From the NCBI RefSeq assembly GCF_022568815.1, contig NZ_JAKZHX010000001.1:744001-808000 (forward strand): a stretch of 64,000 nt of DNA, given 5' to 3'. This stretch comes from Undibacterium paludis (GTDB taxonomy: Bacteria > Pseudomonadota > Gammaproteobacteria > Burkholderiales > Burkholderiaceae_D). Below are positions 45,083 to 55,100 of this stretch, one piece after another. The notes under the pieces are model-generated. The model saw nothing but the letters and a program-made list of their open reading frames with translations. It was not told where the DNA came from and did no database searches. A program made the translations under genes and the position numbers. Every line of letters begins with the position of its first letter. Within the stretch, counting starts at the first letter, position 1.

Positions 45083-46615
45083 TTATATGGACATTCTGCC
45101 AAGCCCATATGTCTTGATCTCGGCATATGGCAAACTGCTATAGCGGCAGGTCGGTGAAAATTCAGGTATCACTCTTAAATCTGCATTTTCATCGAGCCTG
45201 GTTTCTTGCTGCGTCGCCTTGTTCCTGTGCCAAAAACCGCCCTGGAAATGAAATAATACTGGCAATGCCGGGGATGATGGCCCTGGCAAATTTGCACTTG
45301 TTGACATTGGCTGGGTTTCAGGTGTTAGCAAGAACAGCAACTCTTTACTAATGCCTTTGGGTGTTTTATTAACAGCATGGCTGTCAATCGTTTGATCAAT
45401 TTCTGCAAGCAGGATGACATGTGCTTGTATGTCCACCACTTCCAATATGGCGATGCCTCTGACGGTGGCGCAAAACTCGATTCGCATCCCCGTCCGCAAA
45501 GGATAAGCTCTATCTTTCTCAAGGCTGACGCCATCCAGCAAGACACCGTAGCGGGATACGTCAATGAGTTCTGCACTTGCTGCATTTCTGCGTATGATGG
45601 CATGGCGGGCACTGATGCGGCGGCTTAAGCGTGCGTTTTCTGCAGCGTTGCTGCCGCGGTGACTGAGCAGGATATCGGCCTGTGGCTGCTGTTCTTCCCA
45701 ACGGCCCAGTACCCATTCATCAAGAGCAAATAACCGTATTCTGTTATATGACGGTGACCCCGGCTGGTCAACTATAAGACTGGCCCATTTTGTTGCCATG
45801 GCGGCGGTTTTGGCCGTGCCGGAAATTTGCCTGGTTTGCAAAGTCGTAGCAGGTGGCGCAGATGCGGCGTTGGTGGCCGCTACTTCAATCAACTCTTCAT
45901 CCCAGGCGACGGCGCCAAGGGCGATTTCATATTTGCCTGTAGGTGGACGCATGTCGAGTTTCGCGATGGCGGCGTCTTTGGCGCTGATTTCTATATGCAT
46001 ATTGCCTTGTGCATAGCCGCCAGCCTGCCCCAGGCCACTCAGGCTGGCAATGGCGCCATCTTCTGCCATTACCCTGACATTCTTTTGCGTGGCCAGGAAT
46101 ACGCTATGGATTTCTGTCAGCGTGGCATTGGCGCGCGGGACAAAGATGACGCTGGTGCATAGCCATTTGCGTTTTACCATGCCGTCCTGCTGATGCAGGA
46201 TAGTGACCTGGAGCGGGTATTGTCCGTGTTCTTTGTTTCTCGAAGAAAAACTCAGCAGCAAGGGTTGCCATTGGCCAGACATGGTGCGCAACAATCTTTG
46301 CTTTGTCATGCCAGCGGCGAGCAGTTCACAAGTCAGTTGTACTTCCAGCATATTGATACCCGGTGCAAACCTGACGGGCAGTTCCAGCTTGATGGTTTGC
46401 CGGCCACCTGCTGCACGCGGGTCGTAACCGCTGAAATGCAGATGTGCCTTGTCCGCTGCATGGGGGATAGCTTGCCTCAGGCCATCAGCAGAGGCGTTCA
46501 GCAATGCCTGCCTGTGCTGGCCTGCTGCCTGCAGGTGACCGGCAGCGCATGCAGCTTCGCCCTCGGCCACCCAATGCGTGCAGTGGGGGTGATCGGGAGC
46601 TTGGCATTTTTTCAT
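45083..46615 (-). CDS. FHA-domain protein
   Basis: 510 residues. A Cys/His cluster begins the protein (KKCQAPDHPHCTHWVAEGEAACAAGH). The FHA domain is near residues 293-385, with WVLGRWEEQQPQADILLSHRGS, then LSRRISARHAIIRRN and VSRYGVLLDGVSLEKDRAYPLRTGMRI, giving the conserved GR, S-x-R-H and G-x-x-x-D/N-G elements. FHA domains bind phosphothreonine, so this protein may read phosphorylation by the kinase encoded two genes downstream. It is first in the operon. No transmembrane segment is seen, so it is likely cytoplasmic. Confidence 0.82.
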   Translation of the reverse strand: MKKCQAPDHPHCTHWVAEGEAACAAGHLQAAGQHRQALLNASADGLRQAIPHAADKAHLHFSGYDPRAAGGRQTIKLELPVRFAPGINMLEVQLTCELLAAGMTKQRLLRTMSGQWQPLLLSFSSRNKEHGQYPLQVTILHQQDGMVKRKWLCTSVIFVPRANATLTEIHSVFLATQKNVRVMAEDGAIASLSGLGQAGGYAQGNMHIEISAKDAAIAKLDMRPPTGKYEIALGAVAWDEELIEVAATNAASAPPATTLQTRQISGTAKTAAMATKWASLIVDQPGSPSYNRIRLFALDEWVLGRWEEQQPQADILLSHRGSNAAENARLSRRISARHAIIRRNAASAELIDVSRYGVLLDGVSLEKDRAYPLRTGMRIEFCATVRGIAILEVVDIQAHVILLAEIDQTIDSHAVNKTPKGISKELLFLLTPETQPMSTSANLPGPSSPALPVLFHFQGGFWHRNKATQQETRLDENADLRVIPEFSPTCRYSSLPYAEIKTYGLGRMSI

Positions 46616-46794
46616 GGCGAACTGAGGTCATTGTTACAGTTCACTAATATAGACCTGACAAGACCAGTTCAAACGATGGAATATGGCCGGTTTTTACCAT
46701 CTGCTCAGATGAATACCGGTGCAGTCGCGTTGACCTTAATCTGGTGCTGCATTACAGTTGGCGGATATCATATGCATTATTTCCGGATACCGTA

Positions 46795-48198
46795 ATGAAA
46801 AAAATCGTTGTCAAATTTGGTGGTTCCAACCTGCGCCAGCCTGAAGATATCAATCGGGTCGTCCAGGTCGTACAAGCTTACCAGCGCCCGCTGGTGCTGG
46901 TGGTGTCAGCCTTTTATGGCATCACCAATGCCCTGATTGCCTGCGTGCAGGCCGCCAGGGAAGGTGCGGGGACGGCAGCAGCACTGGCTGAAAGCCAGGA
47001 TTACACACAGCATTTGCGCGCACTGAAAAAACAGATACTTGAGGCCAATATCAGCGATGCTGCTGACCGCTTGCGCATAGAGCAGGCACTGGCGACTCGC
47101 CTGGATCAGCTGGACCGCTACCTGACAGGCATACATTGCATAGGCGATGTGCCTACTTTTGTAAATGACGCCATCCTCAGTTATGGTGAACGCCTGTCCA
47201 GCCTGTTGCTGACCGAGGTCTTGCTGTGTCGCGGCATCAGGGCGCGCGAAGCCTTGCCGGAAGATATGGGCCTGGTCACCGATGGTGTATTTGGCAATGC
47301 GGCCTGTAATTTTGATCTCAGCGCTCCCTCTGTTTCCAAGGCTCTGGAAGGGGATGAAGTCATCGTCGTGCCTGGTTTTTATGGCGTTGACCGTGATGGC
47401 AAGGCAACCTTGTTCGGGCGTGGCGGTTCCGATTATTCAGCCGCTTCGATAGCCTGCTGCATAGGGGCAGAGTCGCTTGACGTCTGGAAGGATGTTGACG
47501 GCTTTCTCAGCGCCGACCCTGGCACAGTTGCCAGCCCGCATACCATCAGCCAGTTGAATTACCTGGAAGCAGCCGAGCTGTCTTACTTTGGCGCGAAGAT
47601 TTTGCATCCACGCACGGTCGAGCCTTTGTTTGACCAGAATATCCCTATCCGCATTCTGAACATCACCCGGCCTGAACACGGCTTGCAACCTTACACCGTC
47701 ATCAATGCCCAGCGCAAGGTGACGGCGGACGTGGTGAAGAGCGTTACCTCTACCGAGGATGTGGCAATCTTGAAATTGCACGGCCCCGGTGTCGGTTTCA
47801 AGTCCGGCATCCTGGCGCAGGTAACCAATACCCTTGATACCAATGGCATCAATATCAAGAGTGTGCTGACGGCACAGACAGCAATCAACATCCTGGTATC
47901 CCGCGACCACCTGGATGCAGCCTATGCAGCACTGGTAGAACACCACCTGGCCGGTGTAGTGGAAGTATCGCGCAACGATGCGGTGGCCATTGTCGCCGTC
48001 GTCGGAGATGGTGTGCTGGAGGCATCCGACGTCGGCGGGGCGATCGCCAGCCGGGCCTTATCCGCAGCGATTGCTGCTGGCGTGCATGTCTGCCTCGCGG
48101 CTGCCGGCGCCAGTGAAGTGGCGGCCTACATGCTGGTGCAGCAGGAGGACAGGAAACTGGCTTTGCAGGCAATACATGCGGAGTTTTTTGGGGCGTGA
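46795..48198 (+). CDS. lysC: aspartate kinase
   Basis: 467 residues from ATG 46795. It opens with the kinase signature VVKFGGSN (residues 5-12) and has FGRGGSDYSAASIACCIGAESLDVWKDVDGFLSADP, typical of the amino-acid kinase domain. Two C-terminal ACT domains follow (KLHGPGVGFKSGILAQVTNTLDTNGINIKSVLTAQTAINILV and VAIVAVVGDGVLE). It phosphorylates aspartate, the first step to lysine, threonine and methionine, and the ACT pair suggests feedback inhibition. The length and the YSAAS pattern are nearer to monofunctional LysC/AK III enzymes than to the shorter Burkholderia Ask; it could be a second aspartokinase with a dedicated role. Confidence 0.88.
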   Translation: MKKIVVKFGGSNLRQPEDINRVVQVVQAYQRPLVLVVSAFYGITNALIACVQAAREGAGTAAALAESQDYTQHLRALKKQILEANISDAADRLRIEQALATRLDQLDRYLTGIHCIGDVPTFVNDAILSYGERLSSLLLTEVLLCRGIRAREALPEDMGLVTDGVFGNAACNFDLSAPSVSKALEGDEVIVVPGFYGVDRDGKATLFGRGGSDYSAASIACCIGAESLDVWKDVDGFLSADPGTVASPHTISQLNYLEAAELSYFGAKILHPRTVEPLFDQNIPIRILNITRPEHGLQPYTVINAQRKVTADVVKSVTSTEDVAILKLHGPGVGFKSGILAQVTNTLDTNGINIKSVLTAQTAINILVSRDHLDAAYAALVEHHLAGVVEVSRNDAVAIVAVVGDGVLEASDVGGAIASRALSAAIAAGVHVCLAAAGASEVAAYMLVQQEDRKLALQAIHAEFFGA

Positions 48199-48412
48199 GG
48201 GTTCGGTAACAATGAGCTTGCATGGTTTTATCGTATATAAAATTCAAGATGTCCAGCGCCCGTACCCGGTTTGCTTGTTATGTTGATCGACGAACGCTGC
48301 TGGGCTCCAGCCTGCGCTGCGACGATGTTGAGATGGTCAGGAATATCAGGATTCACCCCACATTGATCACCAGGGCAAAATGCAAAACGGCTGGCCCTTC
48401 CAGATAAAACAC

Positions 48413-48427
48413 TAGACGACTGGTCTA
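48413..48427. promoter_or_regulatory. NemR-type operator before nemR
   Basis: TAGACGACTGGTCTA, an inverted repeat TAGAC-N5-GTCTA, 21 bases before the nemR start. It matches the operator at 49156 and resembles the E. coli NemR box (TAGACC...GGTCTA). Confidence 0.78.
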
Positions 48428-48448
48428 ATTTAATCTATGATTCAAATC

Positions 48449-49036
48449 ATGAACACTCCGCGCACCGATGTCAGGCAACATATCCTCGATACAGCCAAGC
48501 CCATTATCCTGGGCAAAGGTTTTTCTGTAGTCGGTCTCAATGAGGTATTGAAGGCAGCTGCGGTACCCAAGGGCTCGTTTTATCACTACTTCAAGTCCAA
48601 GGAATTATTCGGCGAAGCCTTGCTTGATGATTATTTTTCCGGCTACCTGGCCGCTGTTGATCTTGTACTGAAGGACAGCACTGTCCCGGCAGCCAGACGT
48701 CTGATGCGTTATTGGCAGGGCTGGTTACCTGAGCGCCCGGGCGAAAGCGTGCAATGCCAGTGCCTGGCGACGAAGCTGGGTGGTGAAGTGTCAGATTTAT
48801 CTGAAGCCATGCGCCTGGCCTTGCAACATGGTACGGACAGTATTATTGCCAGGCTGGCAGATTGCATGCGTGAAGGTGTTGCCGATGGTTCGCTACCGGC
48901 AGACCTGGATGCTGACCATTGCGCCCAAACTCTGTACCAGATGTGGCTGGGTGCTGCCTTGCTGACCAAGATGCGGCGTGACATGAGTGCACTTGAGAGC
49001 GCCATGCTGGCGACCCGCAAGATGTTGAAGTTGTAA
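48449..49036 (+). CDS. nemR: TetR-family regulator, NemR-like
   Basis: 195 residues from ATG 48449 (an in-frame ATG at 48437 is possible). The TetR helix-turn-helix is RQHILDTAKPIILGKGFSVVGLNEVLKAAAVPKGSFYHYFKSKELFGEALL. The ligand-binding half contains VQCQCLATKLGGEVSDLSE with cysteines in the place where NemR has its redox-active Cys106 (LGGEVSD is also NemR-like). It is upstream of an alkene reductase gene and both are preceded by the same 15-bp operator, so it should repress both until electrophiles or reactive chlorine modify a cysteine. Confidence 0.82.
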   Translation: MNTPRTDVRQHILDTAKPIILGKGFSVVGLNEVLKAAAVPKGSFYHYFKSKELFGEALLDDYFSGYLAAVDLVLKDSTVPAARRLMRYWQGWLPERPGESVQCQCLATKLGGEVSDLSEAMRLALQHGTDSIIARLADCMREGVADGSLPADLDADHCAQTLYQMWLGAALLTKMRRDMSALESAMLATRKMLKL

Positions 49037-49155
49037 GTCTGGCGAAGTACTGCGACCATACCCGATTGGTTTTACAGCCCCTACCAGATAGCAAGTACTG
49101 ACATACCTCTGTATTACTGAACACTTTAATGATGATGCAGGATGTTAAATTTTTA

Positions 49156-49170
49156 TAGACGACCAGTCTA
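49156..49170. promoter_or_regulatory. NemR-type operator before nemA
   Basis: TAGACGACCAGTCTA, the second copy of TAGAC-N5-GTCTA, 135 bases upstream of the alkene reductase start. Confidence 0.75.
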
Positions 49171-49304
49171 ATTTTTACTTGAAGTATCCTGAGTTGGCCA
49201 TACCTGAATTCTCAGGCCTTGCTTATCCAGGCTTAGCTGTAATGTGATTTGTACCTTGATTTTGCTGTTTTTTGCTACCCACACGCCCCGATAAAGGAAA
49301 AGAA

Positions 49305-50369
49305 ATGCTATTCAACCCTCTGCAAACCGGTTCTGTATCCCTGGCCAATCGTATCCTGATGGCCCCTTTGACACGCGCACGCGCTGACGCCGGCCACATG
49401 CCTAACGCCCTGATGGCGGAATACTATAGCCAGCGCGCCAGTGCCGGCCTGATCGTGACAGAATGCACGATGGTGGCTGAAAACACATCGGCCTTTTATG
49501 CTGAGCCTGGCATTTACAATGATGCCCAGATCGCCGCATGGAAAGTCGTGACAGATGCCGTGCACGCCAAGGGCGGCAAGATTTTCATGCAGATATGGCA
49601 CGCTGGTCGCGCTGCCGTACCAGCCTTCAATAATGGCGTGGAAAACGTCGGCCCCAGCGCCATCGCTATCGACTCTGAAGTACACACACCTAACGGCAAT
49701 ATCCCGAATGCCGTACCGCGCGAATTGCGTCTTGATGAAATCCCGGGCCTTGTTGCCGCTTATGCACAAGGTGCAAAAAATGCGATTGCTGCCGGCTTTG
49801 ACGGTGTTGAAGTACATGGCGCCAATGGCTACCTGATTGATCAGTTCCTGCGCGATAGCGCCAACCAGCGCACTGACAGCTACGGGGGATCAATTGAAAA
49901 CCGTGCACGCTTCCTGTTTGAAGTGCTGACTGCCGTATCCGCTGCAATTGGTGCGGACAAGGTTGGCCTGCGCCTGTCGCCTATCAATAGCTATAACAGC
50001 ATGAAGGACAGTGATCCGCTGGCTTTGATTTCTTACCTGACTACACGCCTGAATGATTTCAAACTGGCTTATCTGCATGTCATGCGTTCTGACTTTTTCC
50101 AGGCGCAGACTGGTGATGTCTTGTCGATTGCCCGGGCAAACTACAAGGGTGTACTGGTCGGCAACATGGGCTACAACGCCGATGAAGCAAGCCAGGCCAT
50201 CAGCAATGCCAAGCTCGACGCCGTGGCTTTTGGCACCAGCTTCCTTGCCAACCCTGACCTGCCTGCCCGTATCAAACAGGGCGCAGCCCTGAATGCACCT
50301 GATGCATCGACTTTCTATACACCCGGTGCAAAAGGCTATACGGATTACCCCAGCCTGGAAGCTGCATAA
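49305..50369 (+). CDS. nemA: alkene (N-ethylmaleimide) reductase, old yellow enzyme family
   Basis: 354 residues from ATG 49305 (AAAGGAAAAG upstream). It is an old yellow enzyme TIM barrel: LANRILMAPLTRARADAGHMPN, MQIWHAGRA, GVEVHGANGYLIDQFLRDSANQRTD with the substrate-binding His-x-x-Asn, then YGGSIENRARF and a C-terminal phosphate-binding VGNMGYNADEA. It reduces activated C=C bonds with FMN and NADPH and detoxifies electrophiles such as N-ethylmaleimide or methylglyoxal-like compounds. Downstream of the NemR-like gene and preceded by a matching operator. Confidence 0.92.
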   Translation: MLFNPLQTGSVSLANRILMAPLTRARADAGHMPNALMAEYYSQRASAGLIVTECTMVAENTSAFYAEPGIYNDAQIAAWKVVTDAVHAKGGKIFMQIWHAGRAAVPAFNNGVENVGPSAIAIDSEVHTPNGNIPNAVPRELRLDEIPGLVAAYAQGAKNAIAAGFDGVEVHGANGYLIDQFLRDSANQRTDSYGGSIENRARFLFEVLTAVSAAIGADKVGLRLSPINSYNSMKDSDPLALISYLTTRLNDFKLAYLHVMRSDFFQAQTGDVLSIARANYKGVLVGNMGYNADEASQAISNAKLDAVAFGTSFLANPDLPARIKQGAALNAPDASTFYTPGAKGYTDYPSLEAA

Positions 50370-50435
50370 GATATTCCGTACAGAACGAAAAGCGTCGGCA
50401 AGAATATAAGCCAGCTCAATTCACGAAAAACAGAA

Positions 50436-50465
50436 GGTCAGCCAGATATGGCTGGCCTTTTGTTT
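50436..50465 (+). terminator. rho-independent terminator of nemA
   Basis: GGTCAGCCA (50436-50444), loop GATA, TGGCTGGCC (50449-50457), then TTTTGTTTTT. One G-U pair in the stem. Confidence 0.85.
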
Positions 50466-50840
50466 TTCTCCAAATCCATCAGATCAATCACCCCGCGGTT
50501 TTTATACTGACGGGCCGTTCTTATTTTGCAAGCATTTGTAACCTCGTCTGATCTGGAAAAAAAATGCTTATATGGCACGAACTTGGTGCATCTGAGCTTT
50601 TCCCATGCATTGATCCGCCTGTGCAAGAGTGACGGCACCCACAAGTCGCTGCAAATTTCTTTTCGCCTGAGAATCCGCCCATGAAAAAGTCAATTGCTTT
50701 GTTAAACAACAATATCTTCAATTGCCTTTTTGATATGGCCGTATTTCATTATAATTAGACCAAATATAGTTATCATTTTTTAACATTTAGGCTTCACTAT
50801 AGCATTCGTCGCATAAACAAAGTCGTTCTTGGAGTAAGAC

Positions 50841-50909
50841 ATGCTTGGTTCTTATTTAAATTCAGTCATGCATTTCCATAGGGAAACTAATTGCATGCAG
50901 GCAGGCTGA
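50841..50909 (+). CDS. possible 22-aa peptide
   Basis: ATG 50841 is preceded by GGAG at the ideal distance of 6 bases and opens 22 codons (MLGSYLNSVMHFHRETNCMQAG) before TGA. AT-rich promoter-like sequence lies upstream. It could be a leader or signalling peptide in front of luxR, but it is too short to be sure. Confidence 0.3.
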   Translation: MLGSYLNSVMHFHRETNCMQAG

Positions 50910-51030
50910 TAACCAGCACTACCTTTATACATCTAGCCAAAGTCGCTGGCTCAGCACAATGTAGCTCCAGTATTGAGCAGCGATGATTAGTGAATGTTAC
51001 AGGGCCGCCCACACCCTAGTCAGACTCAGC

Positions 51031-51138
51031 GATTTGGTTTTTCCCGCGCACTAACGGATGACATCGGCTGGCACATTTCCGCTTTAAGTGGAAATTTCCA
51101 CAGATGCCAGGCTTCGTCATTACGCGGAAAAACCAGTC
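51031..51138. repeat. 108-bp imperfect palindrome in front of luxR
   Basis: The outer arms GATTTGGTTTTTCCCGCG (from 51031) and CGCGGAAAAACCAGTC (to 51138) pair. Inward, GATGAC with GTCAT and CTGGCA with TGCCAG pair, and the centre has TTTCC with GGAAA. A perfect palindrome GTGGAAATTTCCAC is at 51088-51101. It may be a MITE/REP remnant or a structured luxR leader. Confidence 0.65.
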
Positions 51139-51152
51139 GTTTTGTCAGTTGT

Positions 51153-51175
51153 AAAAAGTCGGGGGGACTTTTTTT
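51153..51175 (+). terminator. terminator-like hairpin in the luxR leader
   Basis: AAAAAGTC (51153-51160), loop GGGGG, GACTTTTT (51166-51173) and further T. It ends 58 bases before luxR and directly follows the long palindrome, so it may attenuate luxR transcription or stop readthrough from the left. Confidence 0.6.
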
Positions 51176-51233
51176 GGGGGCGCCGGGGTCACGCCCAGTT
51201 AAATTTCTACTAAACATTTAATCAAGGCTCATC

Positions 51234-51989
51234 ATGGATAACCAAAGTACAGCATTCAACTTACGAAACCACGGGGATTGTCTCTCGCGTTACGCGCATA
51301 TCATGGAGAGCAAGGATGAAACAGAAACACTTGCACAGCTGACCACGGAAGTGGCCAAGCTGGGTTTCGACCAGATCAACTTCACGCTCTTGCGTGGCAT
51401 GAGCAAGTCTTACGAAAACGCCTATGTGTACAGCAATCATGCCAAAGAGTGGATGCACCGTTACGAATCCCAGTCCTATTGGGAAATAGATCCCATCTTC
51501 AACCATTCACTGCAACGCAAATCACCTTTGGTGTGGAATGCCGACACCTTTGAGACGCGACGGCAACGCCACTTATACGAAGAAGCAAACATCTATGGAA
51601 TATACGCCGGTATTACCCTGCCACTTGGTTCTATGGGCGCTGCTGGTATGCTGACATGCGTGACCGATTCAGCGTCAGGAAAAACTATACTCAACGACGG
51701 TGTCGCCGCCTTGCCGCAGCTCACCTTATTGCGCGATGTGGCATTCGATTCCCTGTCCCGCTTCATTTTTCCGGACGCCACCAGCGAAGTACCCAAACTG
51801 AGCCGTCGGGAAAAAGAATGCCTGCAATGGCATGCACAAGGAAAAACGTCCTGGGAAATTGGCAGTATCCTGAGCATTTCTGAAGCTTGTGTTAACTATC
51901 ACTTCAACAAAATACGTACCAAGTTCAATGTCACCCAAAGGCACCAGGCAGTCATCAAGGCGATCATGTTAGGTTTGATCTCCGCCTGA
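51234..51989 (+). CDS. LuxR-type quorum-sensing regulator (possible solo)
   Basis: 251 residues. The N-terminal autoinducer-binding domain keeps the key residues of AHL receptors: W and Y in EWMHRYESQ, the D-P pair in SYWEIDPIFNHSL, W in PLVWN, and G in GIYAGITLPLGSMGAAGM. The C-terminal GerE helix-turn-helix is LSRREKECLQWHAQGKTSWEIGSILSISEACVNYHFNKIRTKFNV. It probably binds an acyl-homoserine lactone and activates the adjoining gene cluster. No luxI-type synthase is present in the window, so it may be a solo receptor. Its leader has a long palindrome and a terminator-like hairpin. Confidence 0.9.
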   Translation: MDNQSTAFNLRNHGDCLSRYAHIMESKDETETLAQLTTEVAKLGFDQINFTLLRGMSKSYENAYVYSNHAKEWMHRYESQSYWEIDPIFNHSLQRKSPLVWNADTFETRRQRHLYEEANIYGIYAGITLPLGSMGAAGMLTCVTDSASGKTILNDGVAALPQLTLLRDVAFDSLSRFIFPDATSEVPKLSRREKECLQWHAQGKTSWEIGSILSISEACVNYHFNKIRTKFNVTQRHQAVIKAIMLGLISA

Positions 51990-52151
51990 TTCATCTTGTT
52001 TTTTCCTTAGCCTGGAAAAACCTCCAAACTACTTCGACGCCTGCTGGCGCCTTGGGCAACTGGTGCGAGTTGCCGCAACACCCAGCGCCTGCGTCATCAT
52101 GCTGTCCTACAGTACCTGCATCCGCCCGTAGCGGACGGATGCAGAGATACA

Positions 52152-55100
52152 TCAGCCATTCACGACCGGTATACCGCGCAGGAGGCGGCCATTGCTTGCT
52201 GCTTCCCGCATGTGCTTTACGACGATACTGCTGCGCACGGATTCAATGCCCAGTTTTGCAGAAAGTTCGCGTTCCCGTGCTTTCGCCAACACCATGTTCT
52301 TCAGTTTGACATGGCCGTAACCACGGATGCTGGCAGGCAGTTCAGCCAGGTTGACGGCATGGGGCAGCTTCTCTGCCGACAACTGCCCCAGGACAAGCTT
52401 CATGGTGGCTTCATAATCATTTGCCAGTTCCCGGTCCAGCTTGCGCTCGGCAGTATGGCGGAAAGGATCAAGCAGGCTTTCGCGCAAGGGTCTCGCCATG
52501 GAGAGCACTTTAAGCACCGGCCACATCCACTGACGAAACGTGAACTTCTTTGTTCCGCCACCCATGCTGTTGATAACCGGAGGGGCAAAATGGAAGTTGA
52601 TCTGGTAATCCTTGCCAGGAACACCTTCAAATTGTTTTTCCAGCGCCTGGTGAAAACTGCCGTCCGAATACAAACGCGCCACTTCGTATTCATCTTTGAC
52701 CATCAGCAGTTTTGCAAAATTAACGGCAACTGCACGTGTCAGGCGTGATTCTCCCGATATGTCCGCAGTGCCTTCAGCCAGACGTACTGCGTCAAGGAGT
52801 TTCAGGTAACGCTGGACATAAGATTCGCCACCATATGCCTGCAATAACTGTGCGCGCCCCCCTATCAGTGCATCCAGCTCCTGGGCGCTGTCATCGAGCT
52901 CTGCAAGTGATTCACCGGATTTACGTGACATGCCGTCGAGGCCAGCGGGGTCGGCTGCGGCCAGACGTCCTATCGAAAACGCCAGTTTGTTCATTTCCAC
53001 GGCGACCCCGTTGAGTTCAATGGCTCGCATCAATGCTTCAAACGACACGGGAATCCAGCCTTGCTGCCAGGTCAATCCCAGCATGATGATGTTCGATGCG
53101 ATGGTATCGCCGACAAAATACTCTGCCAGTGCCTGAGCGTCGCAACGCGAGAAATCCGAGTGTCCTGCGGCATAATGCAATTTATCGAGCAGCGCATTGA
53201 ATTTCAGGTCAGCGTCCGGGTTGCGCACAAAGTCTGAATTCTCTATTGCGTGCAAGTTCACGGCGACCTGTGTCCAGCCATGTCGTATCGCCTGCAGTGC
53301 TTCTGCGGTCGCAGCCACGACAGCATCACAAGCCAGCAAGACGTCGGCCTGCTGTGTATCAATACGCACCTGATTGAGCATGCCGGCATGACGCGCCAGA
53401 CGGACATGTGACAGCACAGCCCCACCCTTTTGCGAAAAGCCCATGAAGTCAAGCACAGACGCAGCATGGCCTTCCAGGTGAGCGGCCATGCAGATCAACG
53501 CCCCGACAGTCACGACGCCGCTACCACCAACACCGGTCACCAGGACATTGAACACCGTATCGGCAAGCTGTGGTGATGGCAACGGCAACATGGCAGCGCG
53601 CGCCCGCAGGAAATCCAGGTCAACCGCATTTGCTCTTGACTTGCGGGGGATGGCACCGTCCACGGTCACAAAACTGGGGCATGTTCCCGCCACGCAGGAT
53701 AAATCCATATTGCATGAAGACTGATCTATCTTGCGCTTGCGGCCCAGCGCTGTTTCAGTCGTGGTAACCGACAGGCAATTGGATTGCACGCCACAGTCAC
53801 CACAACCCTCACAAACAGCCTCATTGATGAAAACACGTTTGGCCGCAGCAGGCAATTGTCCTTTTTTTCTCAAGCGGCGCTTTTCAGCAGCACAGCCCTG
53901 GTCGTAAATGAGTGCTGTCACACCAGGCAGGTCACGCAATTCGGTTTGTACCTGATTGAGTTCATCACGATCATGAAAGCTGGCGCCTGCTGGGAATTCT
54001 TTCTCAATCTCCAGCAACCTGTCGATGTCATCGCTGATGACCGCGATACGATTGATACCCTCTGCCCTCAGTTGCCGCGCAAGTTTTGGTACGGTCAGAT
54101 GACCATCCACAGGCTGCCCGCCAGTCATAGCTACCGCATGGTTATGCAATATTTTGTAGGTTATATTGGTCTTGGCAGCAATGGCCTGACGTATGGCCAG
54201 CAAACCGGAGTGGAAATAAGTACCGTCACCGAGATTCTGGAAAATGTGTGGGCGCTTTGTGAAGGGTGCCTGCGCCACCCAGTCAACACCTTCGCCACCC
54301 ATTTGTATCAGCCCTGATGTTTTCCTGTCCATCCAGGATGCCATGAAATGGCAGCCAATACCGGCATAAGCAATCGAACCTTCCGGCAGTTTGGTAGAGG
54401 TATTGTGCGGACAGCCCGAACAGAAGTAAGGCACACGACGTACCGCGTCACTTTTGTTCGACAGAACCGGCATCGCAATCAGGCTTGGGACCAGCTCACA
54501 TCTGTCCAGCTGTGGCTTGTGCTGAGCCAGCCAGGCAGCCAGCACGGGCAAGAGACGGGAACTGCGCATCTCTTCCACATCAGACAACAAGGGGCGTCCA
54601 TGCTGGCAGGTTTTACCAAGCACCGCAGGCCGGTCAGCGGTTGGCCGGTTATACAGATAGTCTTTCAATTGCCCTTCGACGACAGGGCCTTTTTCTTCAA
54701 TGACCAGGATTTCTGTCAAACCCTTTATCAGGGTATCAATGCGCGTGGTTTCCAGCGGGTAGATCAAGCCAATTTTATAGATGCGCACGCCGGCTTTTTC
54801 CAGATCATCGACTGAGAGTTTCAACCTGCGCAAAGACTCCATAAAATCGAAATGCGCCTTGCCGCTGGTGACGATGCCTATCGTTGCCTGTCTGCCATGT
54901 GCAATCCATTTGTCTATGCTGTTGACGCGGGCGAACTGGCGCACCGCATCAAATTTGGCAGCATGACGGCGTTCTATGGCCATACTGGGGAAATCGGGCC
55001 AGCGGTTATGCAGGCCACCTTCCGGGGGGACAAAATTGTCGACGTCTTTCCAGTCACTACGTATGTCATCCAGATTGACTGTACCGCCGGTTTCCACATT

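Larger units (their letters stand above)
50370..51233. other. 864-bp region between nemA and luxR
   Basis: Contains the nemA terminator, an AT-rich stretch, a possible 22-codon peptide gene (50841-50909), a long imperfect palindrome (51031-51138) and a terminator-like hairpin (51153-51175), all listed separately. No other convincing gene is seen on either strand. Confidence 0.6.
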
